Shown here piece by piece: positions 26,678 through 37,385 of a stretch of 64,000 nt of DNA. The stretch is from the NCBI GenBank assembly GCA_002245135.1, contig NGBS01001181.1:1-64000 (forward strand). The letters run 5' to 3'. This DNA comes from Proteromonas lacertae. Taxonomy: Eukaryota; Sar; Bigyra; Opalinata; Proteromonadidae. A program made the translations under genes and the position numbers. Position 1 is the first letter of the stretch; every line of letters begins with the position of its first letter. The notes beneath the pieces were generated by a model, which worked only from the letters and a program-made list of their open reading frames with translations, made no database searches and was not told the DNA's origin.

Positions 26678-27485
26678 TTCAGACACTGAAGCAACTAATA
26701 AATCAGATATCCATGAGAAACATCTTGCAGTAATATCAATGCTACTGTTCTTAGCAATCTCATCAATTTCCTTCAAGTATAAATCCAACTGTTTACTATC
26801 ATGAGCTATATATTCAAATATATTCTTCACTTGTTTATGTTTCTTATTGACTAATATATCTCTTGTTATCTTTCTACCTACTTCACAATATAAATCCCAC
26901 TTCCATTGGAATGCATCATTTGGTACTCCCATCTCCATTATATCTTCAATAGAATACTTCTTCGCTGATTTCCATAAGAAGTAAGTAGATGGTGAAACAA
27001 TAGTATAATCCTGTAACCATAATATGATATTTAAAGCCATTGGAGAACTAATAAATGGATATAACTTTGCATTAAACAAACATCTTTTATCTTCATCTTC
27101 AACATGTGGCCAAATATCATCAGCTGTAATATTCACTGCTTTAAAGAACAATTCCCAAGGTTTATTCATAAATGTCGAGTTTGGCTTGTTGTATGGTATT
27201 AATGGTTGATCATCGATACTTAGTAAGAACACTAATGAATTTACTTTATTGTTATTATCTTCTTCAGTATATTGTACTTCTTGAATACACATATTATCCT
27301 TGAGATAGATAATATCAAATGATTTAATGGATGAGATAATACAATTATTACCTACTTCTAACCGACCACCTTCTATCTTAGTATCTTCAATTAGATTTCC
27401 ATTACCTATCTTTCCTTTAACATCTATAATAGAATTGAATATGATGTTTTGATCTTCATTTTCAAGGTTTGTTATACTATTTTAT

Positions 27486-27523
<38 letters not shown>

Positions 27524-28694
27524 GAATGTATATTGTGAGTGATCTTCTTAGGCCAACATCTCTTAAAACTTCTACAGAAATTCAATACTTCTCTCATCGA
27601 ATCTAATCTAGTAATTAATGCATTTTCAATAATAGTGACATGAAATTTAACAGTTTTTAATTCTTCTCTTAATATATGCCTAGCTTGATTCACCGTATTC
27701 ACTCTATTCATAATAATAATAATAATACTTTGGATCAGTGGTTTGTCTTTTAAAATATTCATCATCACTTATCACTTCTTTTTCATTACCACCTAATGCC
27801 ATTAAATAATCACCAAATAAATTCAAACATAATGGTTCAGCACCTTCATCTATACCACTCAATGTACATGCATCTAATGGTGGATTACTATGTAATTCAA
27901 ATAACTTGGTGGTTGTATTAATATCAAAGAATATCACTCCTGTATCAATTAATACTTGTTTTTCATTTTTATAATAAGCTTTCTTTTCTAGTATTTCTTT
28001 GGGTTGGAAATGTTGGTAATATTTTAATACCTCTGTGTTGTTTGGAGCATGTACAAATACACCAAATCTTGGAGATAACTCAATTGCACCAGGAATTGCT
28101 AATACTGTTACTCCTGATTCTGACCAGTCGTAGGTGTAATTATCAGGAACGTTGAATATTGATTTACTCATACAAACAAACATACCTGGTGGACAATTTT
28201 CACCTAATTTCACTAAAGAATCTAAAACTGCATCGATTGAGTTTAAAGAATCGTCATTACTTCCTACAAATGGTAAAGATGACCAACTCTAATAATAATA
28301 TGCATAAAATTAATATATATACTTCACCACATAATGCTTGATATGGTATAATACCGCTAGCTCCTCCAGAGTGTACAATAAGTATTCTTTTACCAATTAA
28401 TGCATCTACTGATATTGCACCATAACCATCAACCGCAGCAAGGTGTTCAGCAGCATGAAACAGAGCATTCATTGTTATGCCTCCGCTAACCAAAAATATT
28501 ACAAAGAAAAAGCATACCTTCCCATAACATTACCAGGCATAGGATCTGGAACTACAATAAATGTGGCTTTTGGTAGATCAACTCCTTTTCTTCTAGCAAT
28601 CTCAGCTTCATATGCTGCTGCCTACATAAATTAAATAATCAAATTATTTTACCTTTTTATGGTCTGTAGCGGTTATAATTATACAATCAAACAT
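25197..28694 (-). CDS. L-fucokinase (FUK/FKGP type, fucose salvage)
   Basis: Phosphorylates L-fucose for GDP-fucose salvage. The long form joins a fucokinase/pyrophosphorylase N-terminal domain to a GHMP kinase. The N-terminus reads MFDCIIITATDHKK, followed by GSGGITMNALFHA and HSGGASGIIP. The middle carries a left-handed-helix-like stretch (IGNGNLIEDTKIEGG). The C-terminal GHMP kinase has GLGGSSILAACL (ATP loop) and CGAGGGGF. Eight exons. Introns include a 25-nt one and two long TA-rich ones (near 26635-26680 and 27480-27525). All joins keep frame. Length of about 1,050 residues matches human FUK (about 1,080) and plant FKGP. Sequence alone does not decide whether it also has the pyrophosphorylase step. 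Protein fucosylation or fucose glycans in the organism are implied. Confidence 0.9.
26647..26674. repeat. (TA)n run inside a fucokinase intron
   Basis: About 28 bp of TA repeats lying directly after the GT of the donor on the minus strand. Confidence 0.9.
27491..27521. repeat. (TA)n run inside a fucokinase intron
   Basis: About 31 bp of TA dinucleotides. On the minus strand the donor GTATATAT runs straight into the repeat, and the intron ends AAATAG. Confidence 0.9.
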
Positions 28695-28874
28695 TTTATG
28701 AAATATTTAAATCAATTCTATTGGTTATTTTGAATTTGAAAGAGAGTAAAAGCAAAATATGCATATATATTTCAATAAATCCAACTAGCACTATAAGATT
28801 AAACATAATAATTAAATTATTATTATAAAAATTCTATAAACTACGAATTACGGAAGAAGAAAATCAATTCTGTG

Positions 28875-29278
28875 CTAACTCTTTATTTTTGTTTTACTTA
28901 ACACTTTATTCCTTAAATCATCATCAAGAAAGTTTAAATATCCAAATGATGATCTTCTATGTCTTTCTTCTTTATATGTCTTATTTGATTTAAGCTTTGC
29001 TTCATCTTGCATAATCTAGAATATTATTATTTAACTAAGATGCTATACTCTATTCACAACTACTGATGAAAAAATGACAAGATAATATAGGACTATTAAA
29101 ATTATTAACAATCCAACAAATAGAAAGAACTAAAAATGAATGACAATAAAGCATACATATTTTCAAAAATCTGTGAATAACCAAAATATTCATCAAAATG
29201 AATTCTTATATATTTGACTAATGATTTGGTACAATACCCTAAACCAAAACCACTCAATATAAGAAGAAATAAACTCAT
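28875..29278 (-). CDS. Small membrane protein with two predicted TM segments
   Basis: Three exons (introns 29130-29156 and 29016-29048) give about 114 residues. The start MSLFLLILSGFGLGYC is a hydrophobic first segment. A short linker FDEYFGYSQIF follows, then a second hydrophobic segment (FLFVGLLIILIVLYYL). The C-terminus is soluble and charged (KTYKEERHRRSSFGY, FLDDDLRNKVL). I do not recognise a family. Its start lies only 46 bp from the start of the divergent small gene on the plus strand, so the two probably share a promoter. Confidence 0.7.
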
Positions 29279-29324
29279 TTTCAATTTGTGAAACGAATAT
29301 ATTTTAATTAAAAATCATTTTTTG
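29279..29324. promoter_or_regulatory. 46-bp divergent intergenic region between two start codons
   Basis: The only sequence between two head-to-head start codons. It must hold both 5' UTRs and any core promoter, or the promoters overlap the genes. AT-rich, with no motif I can name. Confidence 0.5.
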
Positions 29325-29683
29325 ATGGATAGTGAATCTAGTGATTCAGAATATGAAGATTATATCCCAGATGATTTTCATCAAGACACAAAACCATTGT
29401 TAATTCAAAGAAAGAGGATATTACCAGATAGAAAACTAAAGCCTGAAGAAGTTCAGTATAAATAAAACTTATGTTGTAACTAGATATATATCAAGATATG
29501 GTTCAGTTCCTGAGAAAATTGAAGCACTCACTGATTCTAATAATTTAAGGTATTAGTATCATGCATTTAATCATTAATAGATTTAAAGGAGTTTACGATG
29601 CTGATCCATGGGATGGTATATGCATATTCATAATGTTGGGTGTAATTGGATATATTATGTATGTTTTAATAGTTAAGGAATAA
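29325..29683 (+). CDS. Small C-terminally anchored membrane protein
   Basis: Three exons (introns 29456-29483 and 29550-29580) encode about 99 residues. The N-terminus is acidic (MDSESSDSEYEDY), then basic (IQRKRILPDRKLK). A single hydrophobic segment (ICIFIMLGVIGYIMYVLIV) at the very end suggests a tail anchor in the ER, mitochondrial outer or peroxisomal membrane. Family not recognised. Stop TAA. Confidence 0.7.
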
Positions 29684-29777
29684 TATTTATAACATTTTTC
29701 ATTTTTTGATTTTATTGAAAATGTTTTTAGATTTGTTCTGTATATATTCACAAAATACACAAAAACAACAACAAATT

Positions 29778-31008
29778 CTAATCTTTCTTACTATCATTCT
29801 TCTTTAACAACTCATCTAGTTCTTTCCCACTCATACCATATCTATGACCATCAGCACTAGTAATATTCTTCTGTTTATCACCTTCTTTATCTAAATTACC
29901 AAATAACTCCTGACTATTCTTTGTATTTAATAAGTCTTTAAGATTAACCTTTGGTTTACTTGGTTTTAAAGGGAGTTGTTGAGTTTTACATGGACACCAT
30001 CCTCCAAAAAATATCACATCACATGTAACTAAGACTTTACCATTATTTTCATTCTTTAATTCATTCTATACATCAATTATATACATCAATAAAAACTAAT
30101 ATAAATATATATATACATTATAAATATGTTTAACTCTATTCACTATTTTCTTAGTTAATGGCAATCTTTCAACACTACTACTCAATTGTTCACCCATTCC
30201 TCTAATATGTTCAATTATTTCATCAAATGAATCATATTCTAACACATATTTTCTATGATCAACATGACCTATATTAAAGTCATTAGTTTGTAATAGCCAA
30301 GCTATTTCACTACATTGTAATTGTGGATTGATTCTGGGACTTACTTTGTTTCTCATTTCTGTTTCTGCTAGAAAGAAACATTCTTTTATTTCTTTTAGAC
30401 TTTCTCCTCCAAGTACACAACCACTAAAATATCCATCTGGTTTTAGTACTCTTCTTATTTCTTTTAACGCTAAGTCTAAATTATTAGTCCAGTGAAGAGA
30501 TAGACAACTTGTTACTAAATTGAAACTCTCATCTTTAAAAGGGAGTAATTCTTCATCTATTACAAATTGATGACTTTCAACTATATATATATATATATAT
30601 TAATAATAAATGATGATGAAAAATGAGTATAATATTTATACTTCCTTCGACTTCTGTCTTTTTTGTTAATTTCAGTAATTCAACTATAATGATAATATAA
30701 TAAAATAGTCCAATGTATACTTGCTTTATCACATTCAAAAATTGTAGTTACACCTTGTTTTCCAGATATTGCTTTCTTAATTTCACCTCCACTACATCCA
30801 ATATCACATAATAATGGAAATTTATATTTTATATCACTCAATCTATCAACCATATCTATAGCGCATTGTTCTCTTATATAATTATAATCGAAATAACTAT
30901 TGGACATTGCTATGCTGTTTTTATGTGCAATCTTCAATGCTATCAGATACAATAAATTGATGCACAAATACATCTATTGAAAACATTCTTTATTAGAGTT
31001 TTACTCAT
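29778..31008 (-). CDS. NDUFAF5: NDUFAF5-like methyltransferase-fold complex I assembly factor
   Basis: NDUFAF5 hydroxylates an arginine of the NDUFS7 subunit during assembly of mitochondrial complex I. Seen here: FDYNYIREQCAIDMV, the SAM-site motif LLCDIGCSGGEI, LPFKDESFNLVTSCLSLHW, RRVLKPDGYFSG and GGESLKEIKECFFLAE, which follow human NDUFAF5 in order. The C-terminus is longer and lysine-rich, ending at TAG. Introns near 30704-30740, 30593-30650 and 30068-30118. The N-terminus is uncertain. In-frame Met at 30973 starts IALKIAHKNSIAM, while an ATG at 31008 opens presequence-like MSKTLIKNVFNRC in a different frame that joins with a one-base shift. Confidence 0.85.
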
Positions 31009-31135
31009 TCTTTTTAATTTTTGTGGGTTATAAAAATAAATTGGGGTTGCGGAAAATATAAAAGAAAAAACAAATTATATAACTATTTACAGCATAATTA
31101 CATTAATAATTGTTCATTTTACAACCAATTTATAC

Positions 31136-33255
31136 TTATTTATCTAATAAATCATGTTTTGTGTAAAACTCGTTGACTGCTTTTTTGTCATATTTATTTC
31201 CTTCTATAGTCAACTTTTTAAGACTCTTTAGATTACTAACTATGTCATCAATATCAGATAATCCTTGCTTTTGTATATTGTTATCTATATATATATATAT
31301 TATAAATCAATAACAATCATAAAAAATACAAGCCAAATACAATTCTTCCAGTTTTGTCATACATATCAATGATTTACATAATGTTTTAACACCTGTATCA
31401 GTAATCAAGTTATCTAAATAAATGTATAAATAAACATTATATATAATTATACTTGCAAGAGATAATTGAGTTAAATTCTTCAATACAGTCATTGAATTTG
31501 AAAATATATTTATACCTTTACTTGTTATGTCATTATCTAAATTCATTTATTAAAATAAATGATTTATACTATGCAACCATAATAGTTTTAATGATGTTAT
31601 ATAAGAAAGATTTTTACACAATTCAACAAGACCACTGTCTTCTATCCTATTACCATGAATTTTCAATTCTGTTAGTCTAGCAAGATTTGAGATTATTGAT
31701 GTAAGGGATAATATTCCATCTTTTGTTAATGCATTATCTATAAACATGTATAATGATTGCTTAAATACTAAACAAACTAAGATTCTGTATTTGTTTCAAA
31801 GAAGATAATGAATTGCATAAATAACAGAAACTTTTATTTGTCATATTGGTTGAACCAACATTTATTACTTTGAGATTTACACAGTTTGTTAAATATTTTG
31901 ATAATACTTTTATACCAACATCACCTAATGGATTTGAAGATATATCAATCATTGTTAAATTCTTTAAATACTTAAACTGTTGACAAATTAGTTCTAACCC
32001 TATACATGTTATTTCATTTTCCCAGATTGATAAAGTTTCTAAACAAGGTAAACTACTGATTATTTCTGCAATATATATCATATGTATATCATTTAATTTA
32101 CAATCTAATGTAATAAATACAAATGTTAATATATATACTAGAAAAGCCAATTTGTTTAACAGATAATAGGTTTGATATTTTTGGTGCAATAGAATCAATA
32201 TATTTATAAAGATCATTATTAAAACTAATCAAGTTATAATAATTCTTCCAGCATAATGAATCAATTATTATAGTTTCAACTTCATCAAATTTAATTTTTG
32301 GAATTATAAATGACTTTTTATTGACTGTAAGTATTATTTCTACAATTAATTTGAAATATTCTTCCTTTTTCTCATTATTATACAATCCCAACAATCTAGA
32401 TATATCATCTTCAGATTTTGATAATAATGATATAATTTCTTTTTTACTGTTTATTCTTTCTTCCATAAAATATAGTTTAATTAAATCAAAATTCATTACT
32501 TTATCAGGCTCAACTGGTAAATATTTGTCTTTAAATTCAGACACTATTCTTTTAATATCTATCCTTTTTTTCACATCTTGTATTAAGCATAGTGATATTA
32601 TTGTTTTGATAACATCTGGTACTTTCTCTTTATTCTTTATTGATTTATAATTGCATGATAATATATTAGAAATAACAGTAGTGATATCTTCATCATAAAA
32701 AGGTTGTTCATTCGTGTATAAATAGTATAGAATACATCCTAATGACCAAATATCATCAGATTTGTCATATTCTCCATTCTTCAGTCTATTTGGACTTGAA
32801 TACATGATTGCATAGTAATTATCTATTTTATAAAATGACTTATCTAATATGTAGTAATAAACATATGGAAAAAGTAATTTCTCATCTTTCAAAAATAGAA
32901 ATTCTGGTGATAATATTACATAAACTATATTTTGAGAATGTAAATAATCAAGACCTTGAAAAATTCCTTCAATTATTTCGTCGTATGAATTAAATAATTT
33001 TTCTAAATATGGAACTTTCAGTTGTTCTTCTAATGTATCAACTTTTGGTAGAGTCATCAATAAATTGTTATTTTCACAATACATTACAACTGGTTTTAGT
33101 ATGTTCTCATGATCTAAGCCATTTATTTTTGACATCTAGTATGAAATATTGACATTTATTACTATAATTTATACATAATCTTTGTAATTATCATAAGCAT
33201 TTACATGAATAGTTTTTATAATCATATGTCCTTTATTAATGTCGATATTATTCAT
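31136..33255 (-). CDS. Pseudokinase fused to ribonuclease-inhibitor-type leucine-rich repeats
   Basis: The start at 33255 gives a short N-lobe (MNNIDINKGHMIIKTIHV), a 38-nt intron, then a kinase C-lobe. SSPNRL replaces APE and DKSDDIWSLGCILYYLY is normal, but the catalytic loop reads VYVILSPEFLFL and no DFG is present, so it should not phosphorylate. After a helical linker come RI-type LRRs such as LETLSIWENEITCIGLELI, LTMIDISSNPLGDVGIKVL and LTELKIHGNRIEDSGLVEL. From 31747 down, introns cut once per repeat, always within the first codon of a D-N pair. Six introns in all. Ends KHDLLDK, TAA. Probably a signalling or adaptor protein. Confidence 0.8.
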
Positions 33256-33320
33256 TTAAAAGTTACTACATATACCAAAATTTTTGAAACCCATATAATA
33301 ATTTTTCAATTTTATATATA
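33256..33320. promoter_or_regulatory. 65-bp divergent intergenic region (LRR pseudokinase / CWC15)
   Basis: The only sequence between two head-to-head starts. AT-rich, with no recognised element. Both promoters must lie here or inside the genes. Confidence 0.45.
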
Positions 33321-34096
33321 ATGACAACTGCAAATAAACCCACATGGCATCCAGTGAGAGCAGGCACTAGTGGAATATATATAGGAGGTATATTGAAAAC
33401 TAATATTTTGAATAGCAAACTTAACAACACATAAATCAGCAAGAGATGCACCAGGAGAATTAACATTGAAAGTTAGAAAAAATGGGCAAGGTACAAATGA
33501 AGAACTTATGGGAAAGAATCTAATGAAAGGTACTTTTAAATATATTATCTATATATAGAATTGGAAGAAAGAGAAGCAGAACATAGGAAAAAATTGTTGG
33601 AAGAAGGTCTTATAAAAGAAGAAGATTCCAAAAATAAAGCACTACCTTTACAAATAGAGAGTTTTGATAATAATAAATCAACAAATGAAACAGAAATAAT
33701 AGATGATGATGCAGATGATGAAGTAAAAGATGACAGTGACAGTAGTTCAGATGAAGATATTGATTCGTATATATCAGTTGTTGAATATTATAATATAGGG
33801 ATGATGAAGAACGACTATTACAACAAGAAATAGAAAAAATAAAAAAAGAGAGGCAAGAAGAGGAAGAAAGGAAAGAAAAGGAACTGAAATTGGCTGAAGA
33901 AAAACGAAGGGAAGAAATTGCATTGAAAGGTAATCCGTTGTTGAATAGTGATTTTACTGTTAAACGAAGATGGGATGATGACGTGATTTTTAGAAATCAA
34001 GCAAAAAATGAGCCAAAAAGTCGTAAAAAGAGGTTTGTTAATGATACTATAAGAAGTGATTTTCATTTAGATTTTATGAAGAGATATTTTAAATAA
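33321..34096 (+). CDS. CWC15: CWC15 (AD002), spliceosome/NineTeen-complex factor
   Basis: Splicing protein of the active spliceosome. The start [15 protein letters not shown] matches the family's MTTAARPTFEPARGG pattern. The middle is acidic ([10 protein letters not shown]), then a long charged helix. The C-terminus is the diagnostic block: [24 protein letters not shown] and [16 protein letters not shown]. Introns 33388-33415, 33530-33558 and 33767-33798 keep frame throughout. Ends YFK then TAA exactly where the family ends, good proof that TAA is a true stop here. Its presence fits a genome with around a hundred introns per 64 kb. Confidence 0.95.
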
Positions 34097-34198
34097 CTGA
34101 TTATTTATATTTATGTAAAGTTATTTCAGTAAGATTTTTTTTTTTGATAATAAAATCAGTTTTTGTTTGGTGATTTGAAAATTCTTTTTTTTACCTAA

Positions 34199-34735
34199 AT
34201 GGCTAACCCATTATTAAATCAAGGAGGACCACAAATAACAGTTGATGGGTATATAAGTATTAATAATAAAAATAACCATTTTACTGTGGAAGGTAATAAA
34301 TTTTCAGATTTAAAGAAAACACTAAAAAAATATTACCAATCTTTAAATACAAATAATATTACAAATCCAGGTGGTAATAGTATAAATGATAGTACCCCCA
34401 TAAATGCAAAGTTTTTATTAGTAGTGAATAGAAATAGGATAATGCTAGATAATGATTATGGAACAAGCCAATTGTTAGCTGGAGATGTAGATCCTTTATC
34501 TGCACGCAATATCGTGAATAGAATTAATACTTTACAGAGAGGTGATTTATTAACTCCATCTTCAATCAGCCAGCAACCTGTAAATGATATACAACCCTTT
34601 AAAAGCGAAAGTAGTGAATTAAACGTAAGAGATGTAAGTAATGTGGATTTGTATACACAAAATAAACTAGAAACGGAATCAACTATAACTATAAGTAACC
34701 TAGAAGTAGTTTATATAACAATAGATGGTGGTTAA
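34199..34735 (+). CDS. Hypothetical protein, paralogue of the gene at 36631
   Basis: 178 residues with no recognised domain. Polar and Asn-rich (MANPLLNQGGPQITVDG). The block HFTVEGNKFSDLKKTLKKYY through LVVNRNRIMLDNDYG is matched by QFTLYGSKLEDLKRLLK through VVVNTDNIILDNEYG in the gene at 36631, and NVRDVSNVDLYTQN by QRRDVINNDIYTTFN. The two are therefore paralogues. A ubiquitin-like fold is conceivable from the strand-helix-strand look of this block, but I cannot show it. A possible 19-nt intron at the very end was not used. Confidence 0.6.
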   Translation: MANPLLNQGGPQITVDGYISINNKNNHFTVEGNKFSDLKKTLKKYYQSLNTNNITNPGGNSINDSTPINAKFLLVVNRNRIMLDNDYGTSQLLAGDVDPLSARNIVNRINTLQRGDLLTPSSISQQPVNDIQPFKSESSELNVRDVSNVDLYTQNKLETESTITISNLEVVYITIDGG

Positions 34736-35229
34736 ACTTATAAATATTCAATTATTATTTTATATACTATTATTAATAGATTAATATTTACATTTTTATT
34801 AATAATAGGGGGGGGGAACTTGTATACCATTTATCACCATCATTCTCATTGTATCTAACCCATTCTCATTGTAATTAACAGTCTTTATTTGAAATGAGCT
34901 GTGTACTTGCATGTCCTACTTTAAACTATTCTACTATTCATATTTATATTAACTGTTGTTATATAGACGCATGAAACAACCACATTACACTTTTAGAGGA
35001 CGTGAGTAGAATATACAACTGCAATGGAAATATTCCTATAGATAATAACTAGATAGGATATATTTTGTGGGTATTGTAACTTTTTAAACATAATATTCAA
35101 TTCAAAATTTGTGGACTATCCACCATAAAAAGACTAAAAATATTGTTCATACTGTTGTGTTACAATATCATTAACTTATATATATATATTGAAATCAAGT
35201 GTAATTAAATATATAGATATTTTCTTCAT
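34736..35229. other. Gene-free stretch with a run of nine G
   Basis: AT-rich and without an open frame I would call a gene. Holds an isolated run of nine G at 34808-34816, striking in this base composition, and a short repeat (cattctcattgta) at about 34844 and 34862. No RNA gene recognised. Confidence 0.6.
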
Positions 35230-36000
35230 TTTTTTGTGTAACAAACCTCTTAATAAAATACATTTTTAATTCATTTTCATTATTTTCTGTTAAAATACTA
35301 AAATAAGTATTAATCTTATCAATTTTAGAAAAATACACTTCCAAGTCTTCACTAATAATTAATATTAGCTATATGAGATTTCATTAATTGAGCTGCGATT
35401 TGTATAATTCTACTAATCTTCTTTTAACATTCTTTCCATGCATAAGTTAAATCAGTGCAATAATTATTAAATTTCTATTCTTGTTATAAGACAATCTTGG
35501 TGCTTTCTGGTATTTCTATTCCCATTCTATCTAAACACTCTGCTTCATGAATTAATTGTAATATTTCATGGTCAAAGTTGACATATAGCTTGCTATCATC
35601 TGGATGTCTGATAATTAAAGTGGCTTGTAGACCAGTCTTGGCAAAGTCAATACTTTGTTTTAACAATCTTTATTGCTTTTTTTGTAATTAATACACTCTT
35701 ATTAGTTTCAAATCTTTTCATTACTTCTTCTATTCTCTTTAATAAGTGTGTAGACCATGTAATATTGCCTGCAAATGGTGGTAAATTTCGTGGAATTGAT
35801 GGAGCACCTTTGTATTTCTTTTATAGAGCTTGAACTGCTTCCTATTCTATTCCACCTACTACATCATTGAATTCACCAGCTACTAATCATACCGAATAAG
35901 AGTGTATTGTTAAACAAACATCTGTTCCTGATGCGAGTGACAACTCTAAATTTTCTTTTAATTTTCTCCATTTCAATAGTTGCAATGGACTAATTATAAT
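35230..36000 (-). pseudogene. Decayed fragment of a dynein heavy chain (tail region)
   Basis: Reading the minus strand gives NDVVGGIE, KKYKGAPSIPRNLPPFAG, TWSTHLLKRIEEVMKRFE, then in another frame LIIRHPDDSKLYVNFDHEI, HEAECLDRMGIEIPES, and after a stop KFNNYCTDLTYAWKEC. These follow in order the axonemal dynein heavy chain tail (family motifs of the type RNLPPVAG, RIEEPMKxF, VNFDxEIL, MGxEIPESA). Only about 250 residues remain of a ~4,000-residue protein, with one clear frameshift and five in-frame TAA/TAG (stops at 35842, 35821, 35484, 35475 and 35424, lowest coordinate given). Host gene relic. Each TAA/TAG sits where Gln would fit, as C-to-T change of CAA/CAG would produce. Confidence 0.85.
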
Positions 36001-36630
36001 ATAACTGTAAATGTACATTGTGAAATGTATTATCTGTTATGAACTATAAATCAAAAAAGTATTATATTACTTATTCATATATTTACAATTTTTTTATGCT
36101 TAGAGTGAGATGTTACTATAGTTTATAATTGTGTTATGCACTTTATTGTTGTATATAACATGGTGTACTAGTTGTTCATGTATATTATTGATAAAAAAAA
36201 CAAAAATTATATATATTTGGAAATGTTTCTTTATATTGATAATATTTTTTATATTTTATGCATTAGTGCAATTTATTATGTCATAATCTCTATTCAAATA
36301 TGATTAGTAGTTTTTTTTAAGCAAATTTAAAATTATAAAAATTAGTTTTTCTTTTTTTAAAGCCTGTTCAAAAGTAGAATATTTTCTTAATACATTGTGA
36401 AATTTTTTTTCTCCAATTCATTCTCTAACATAATGAAAAATCGAAAAGAAAATGTTAAAAAGAGAATATCGCAAACACGATCCGATCCTTGTATACAATC
36501 CCTATTTGCAAAATAGATTTTAGTTATTATTAAGAAAACTATTGGCTATTAGGTTTGATATAAATTTCTTTCACGTTAGTAGACAATTTAAAAACAAAAT
36601 ATAATACTGGCGACATTTATAAAGGGAAAT
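36001..36630. other. Gene-free stretch upstream of the second paralogue
   Basis: AT-rich with several T runs of 7-8. A 27-codon open frame at about 36433 (MKNRKENVKKRISQTRSDP) is too short to support. Nothing else recognised. Confidence 0.5.
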
Positions 36631-37090
36631 ATGTATAAATATGGTGTATATAAGCAATTTACATTATATGGTAGTAAATTAGAAGATTTAAAGAGATTGC
36701 TAAAATCACAACACATCTCTCTTAATACATTTAATATTTTAGATATATATGGCCACACTATTCATGATAATATAACTCTAAAAGATGAGTTTATGGTTGT
36801 GGTTAATACAGATAATATTATTTTAGATAATGAATATGGGAGAAAAAATGAGTTAGAAATAGATAAAGACACTTTACTACTTCGATATCATAATACGATT
36901 AAATAAAAACAAAGAGCCTATAGATGGAATAGATGTTATAAATTGTAATTCATGCACAACTGACTATGTACAAAGAAGAGATGTAATTAACAATGATATT
37001 TATACAACATTTAATCAACATAATTTATTTACAATATTTAGTAAAGCAGTCAAAAGAAGGAACCCAAATGAACTTCAAATAAAGTTGTAA
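36631..37090 (+). pseudogene. Paralogue of the 34199 gene, frame broken once
   Basis: MYKYGVYKQFTLYGSKLED aligns with the internal part of the 34199 gene and runs open to HNTIK and a TAA at about 36904. One base over, the frame continues as RLNKNKEPIDGIDV, then QRRDVINNDIYTTFN, matching NVRDVSNVDLYTQN of the paralogue, and ends IKL then TAA at 37090. No GT..AG intron fits the break. So this is either a copy with a single indel or a truncated 91-residue protein. It lacks the first ~25 residues of the paralogue. Function unknown. Confidence 0.6.
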
Positions 37091-37320
37091 ATATAATTAT
37101 ACATATGTAAATAATCCTCTTATATACTCATGTTTATGATATTTTGAAATGATGTTTATTTTTAATAACCATTCACCTTTAGCTTTGTTGCATAAAATGC
37201 ATATTCATTCCATAAATAATATATAGTAAAGTTCATGCTTATAATGAATATCGTTTGAATTACAATTGATTTTTAAGATTTTAATTCTTTTGTAATATTA
37301 TATGTGCTAACATTTGTATA

Positions 37321-37343
37321 TATGTATGTATGTATGTATGTAT
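37321..37343. repeat. (TATG)n microsatellite
   Basis: About five to six copies of TATG in the short intergenic stretch before the glycosyltransferase gene. Confidence 0.85.
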
Positions 37344-37385
37344 TTTTGCGCTATTCTTTCATAAGTTTACTAATTGGTGTAACAT

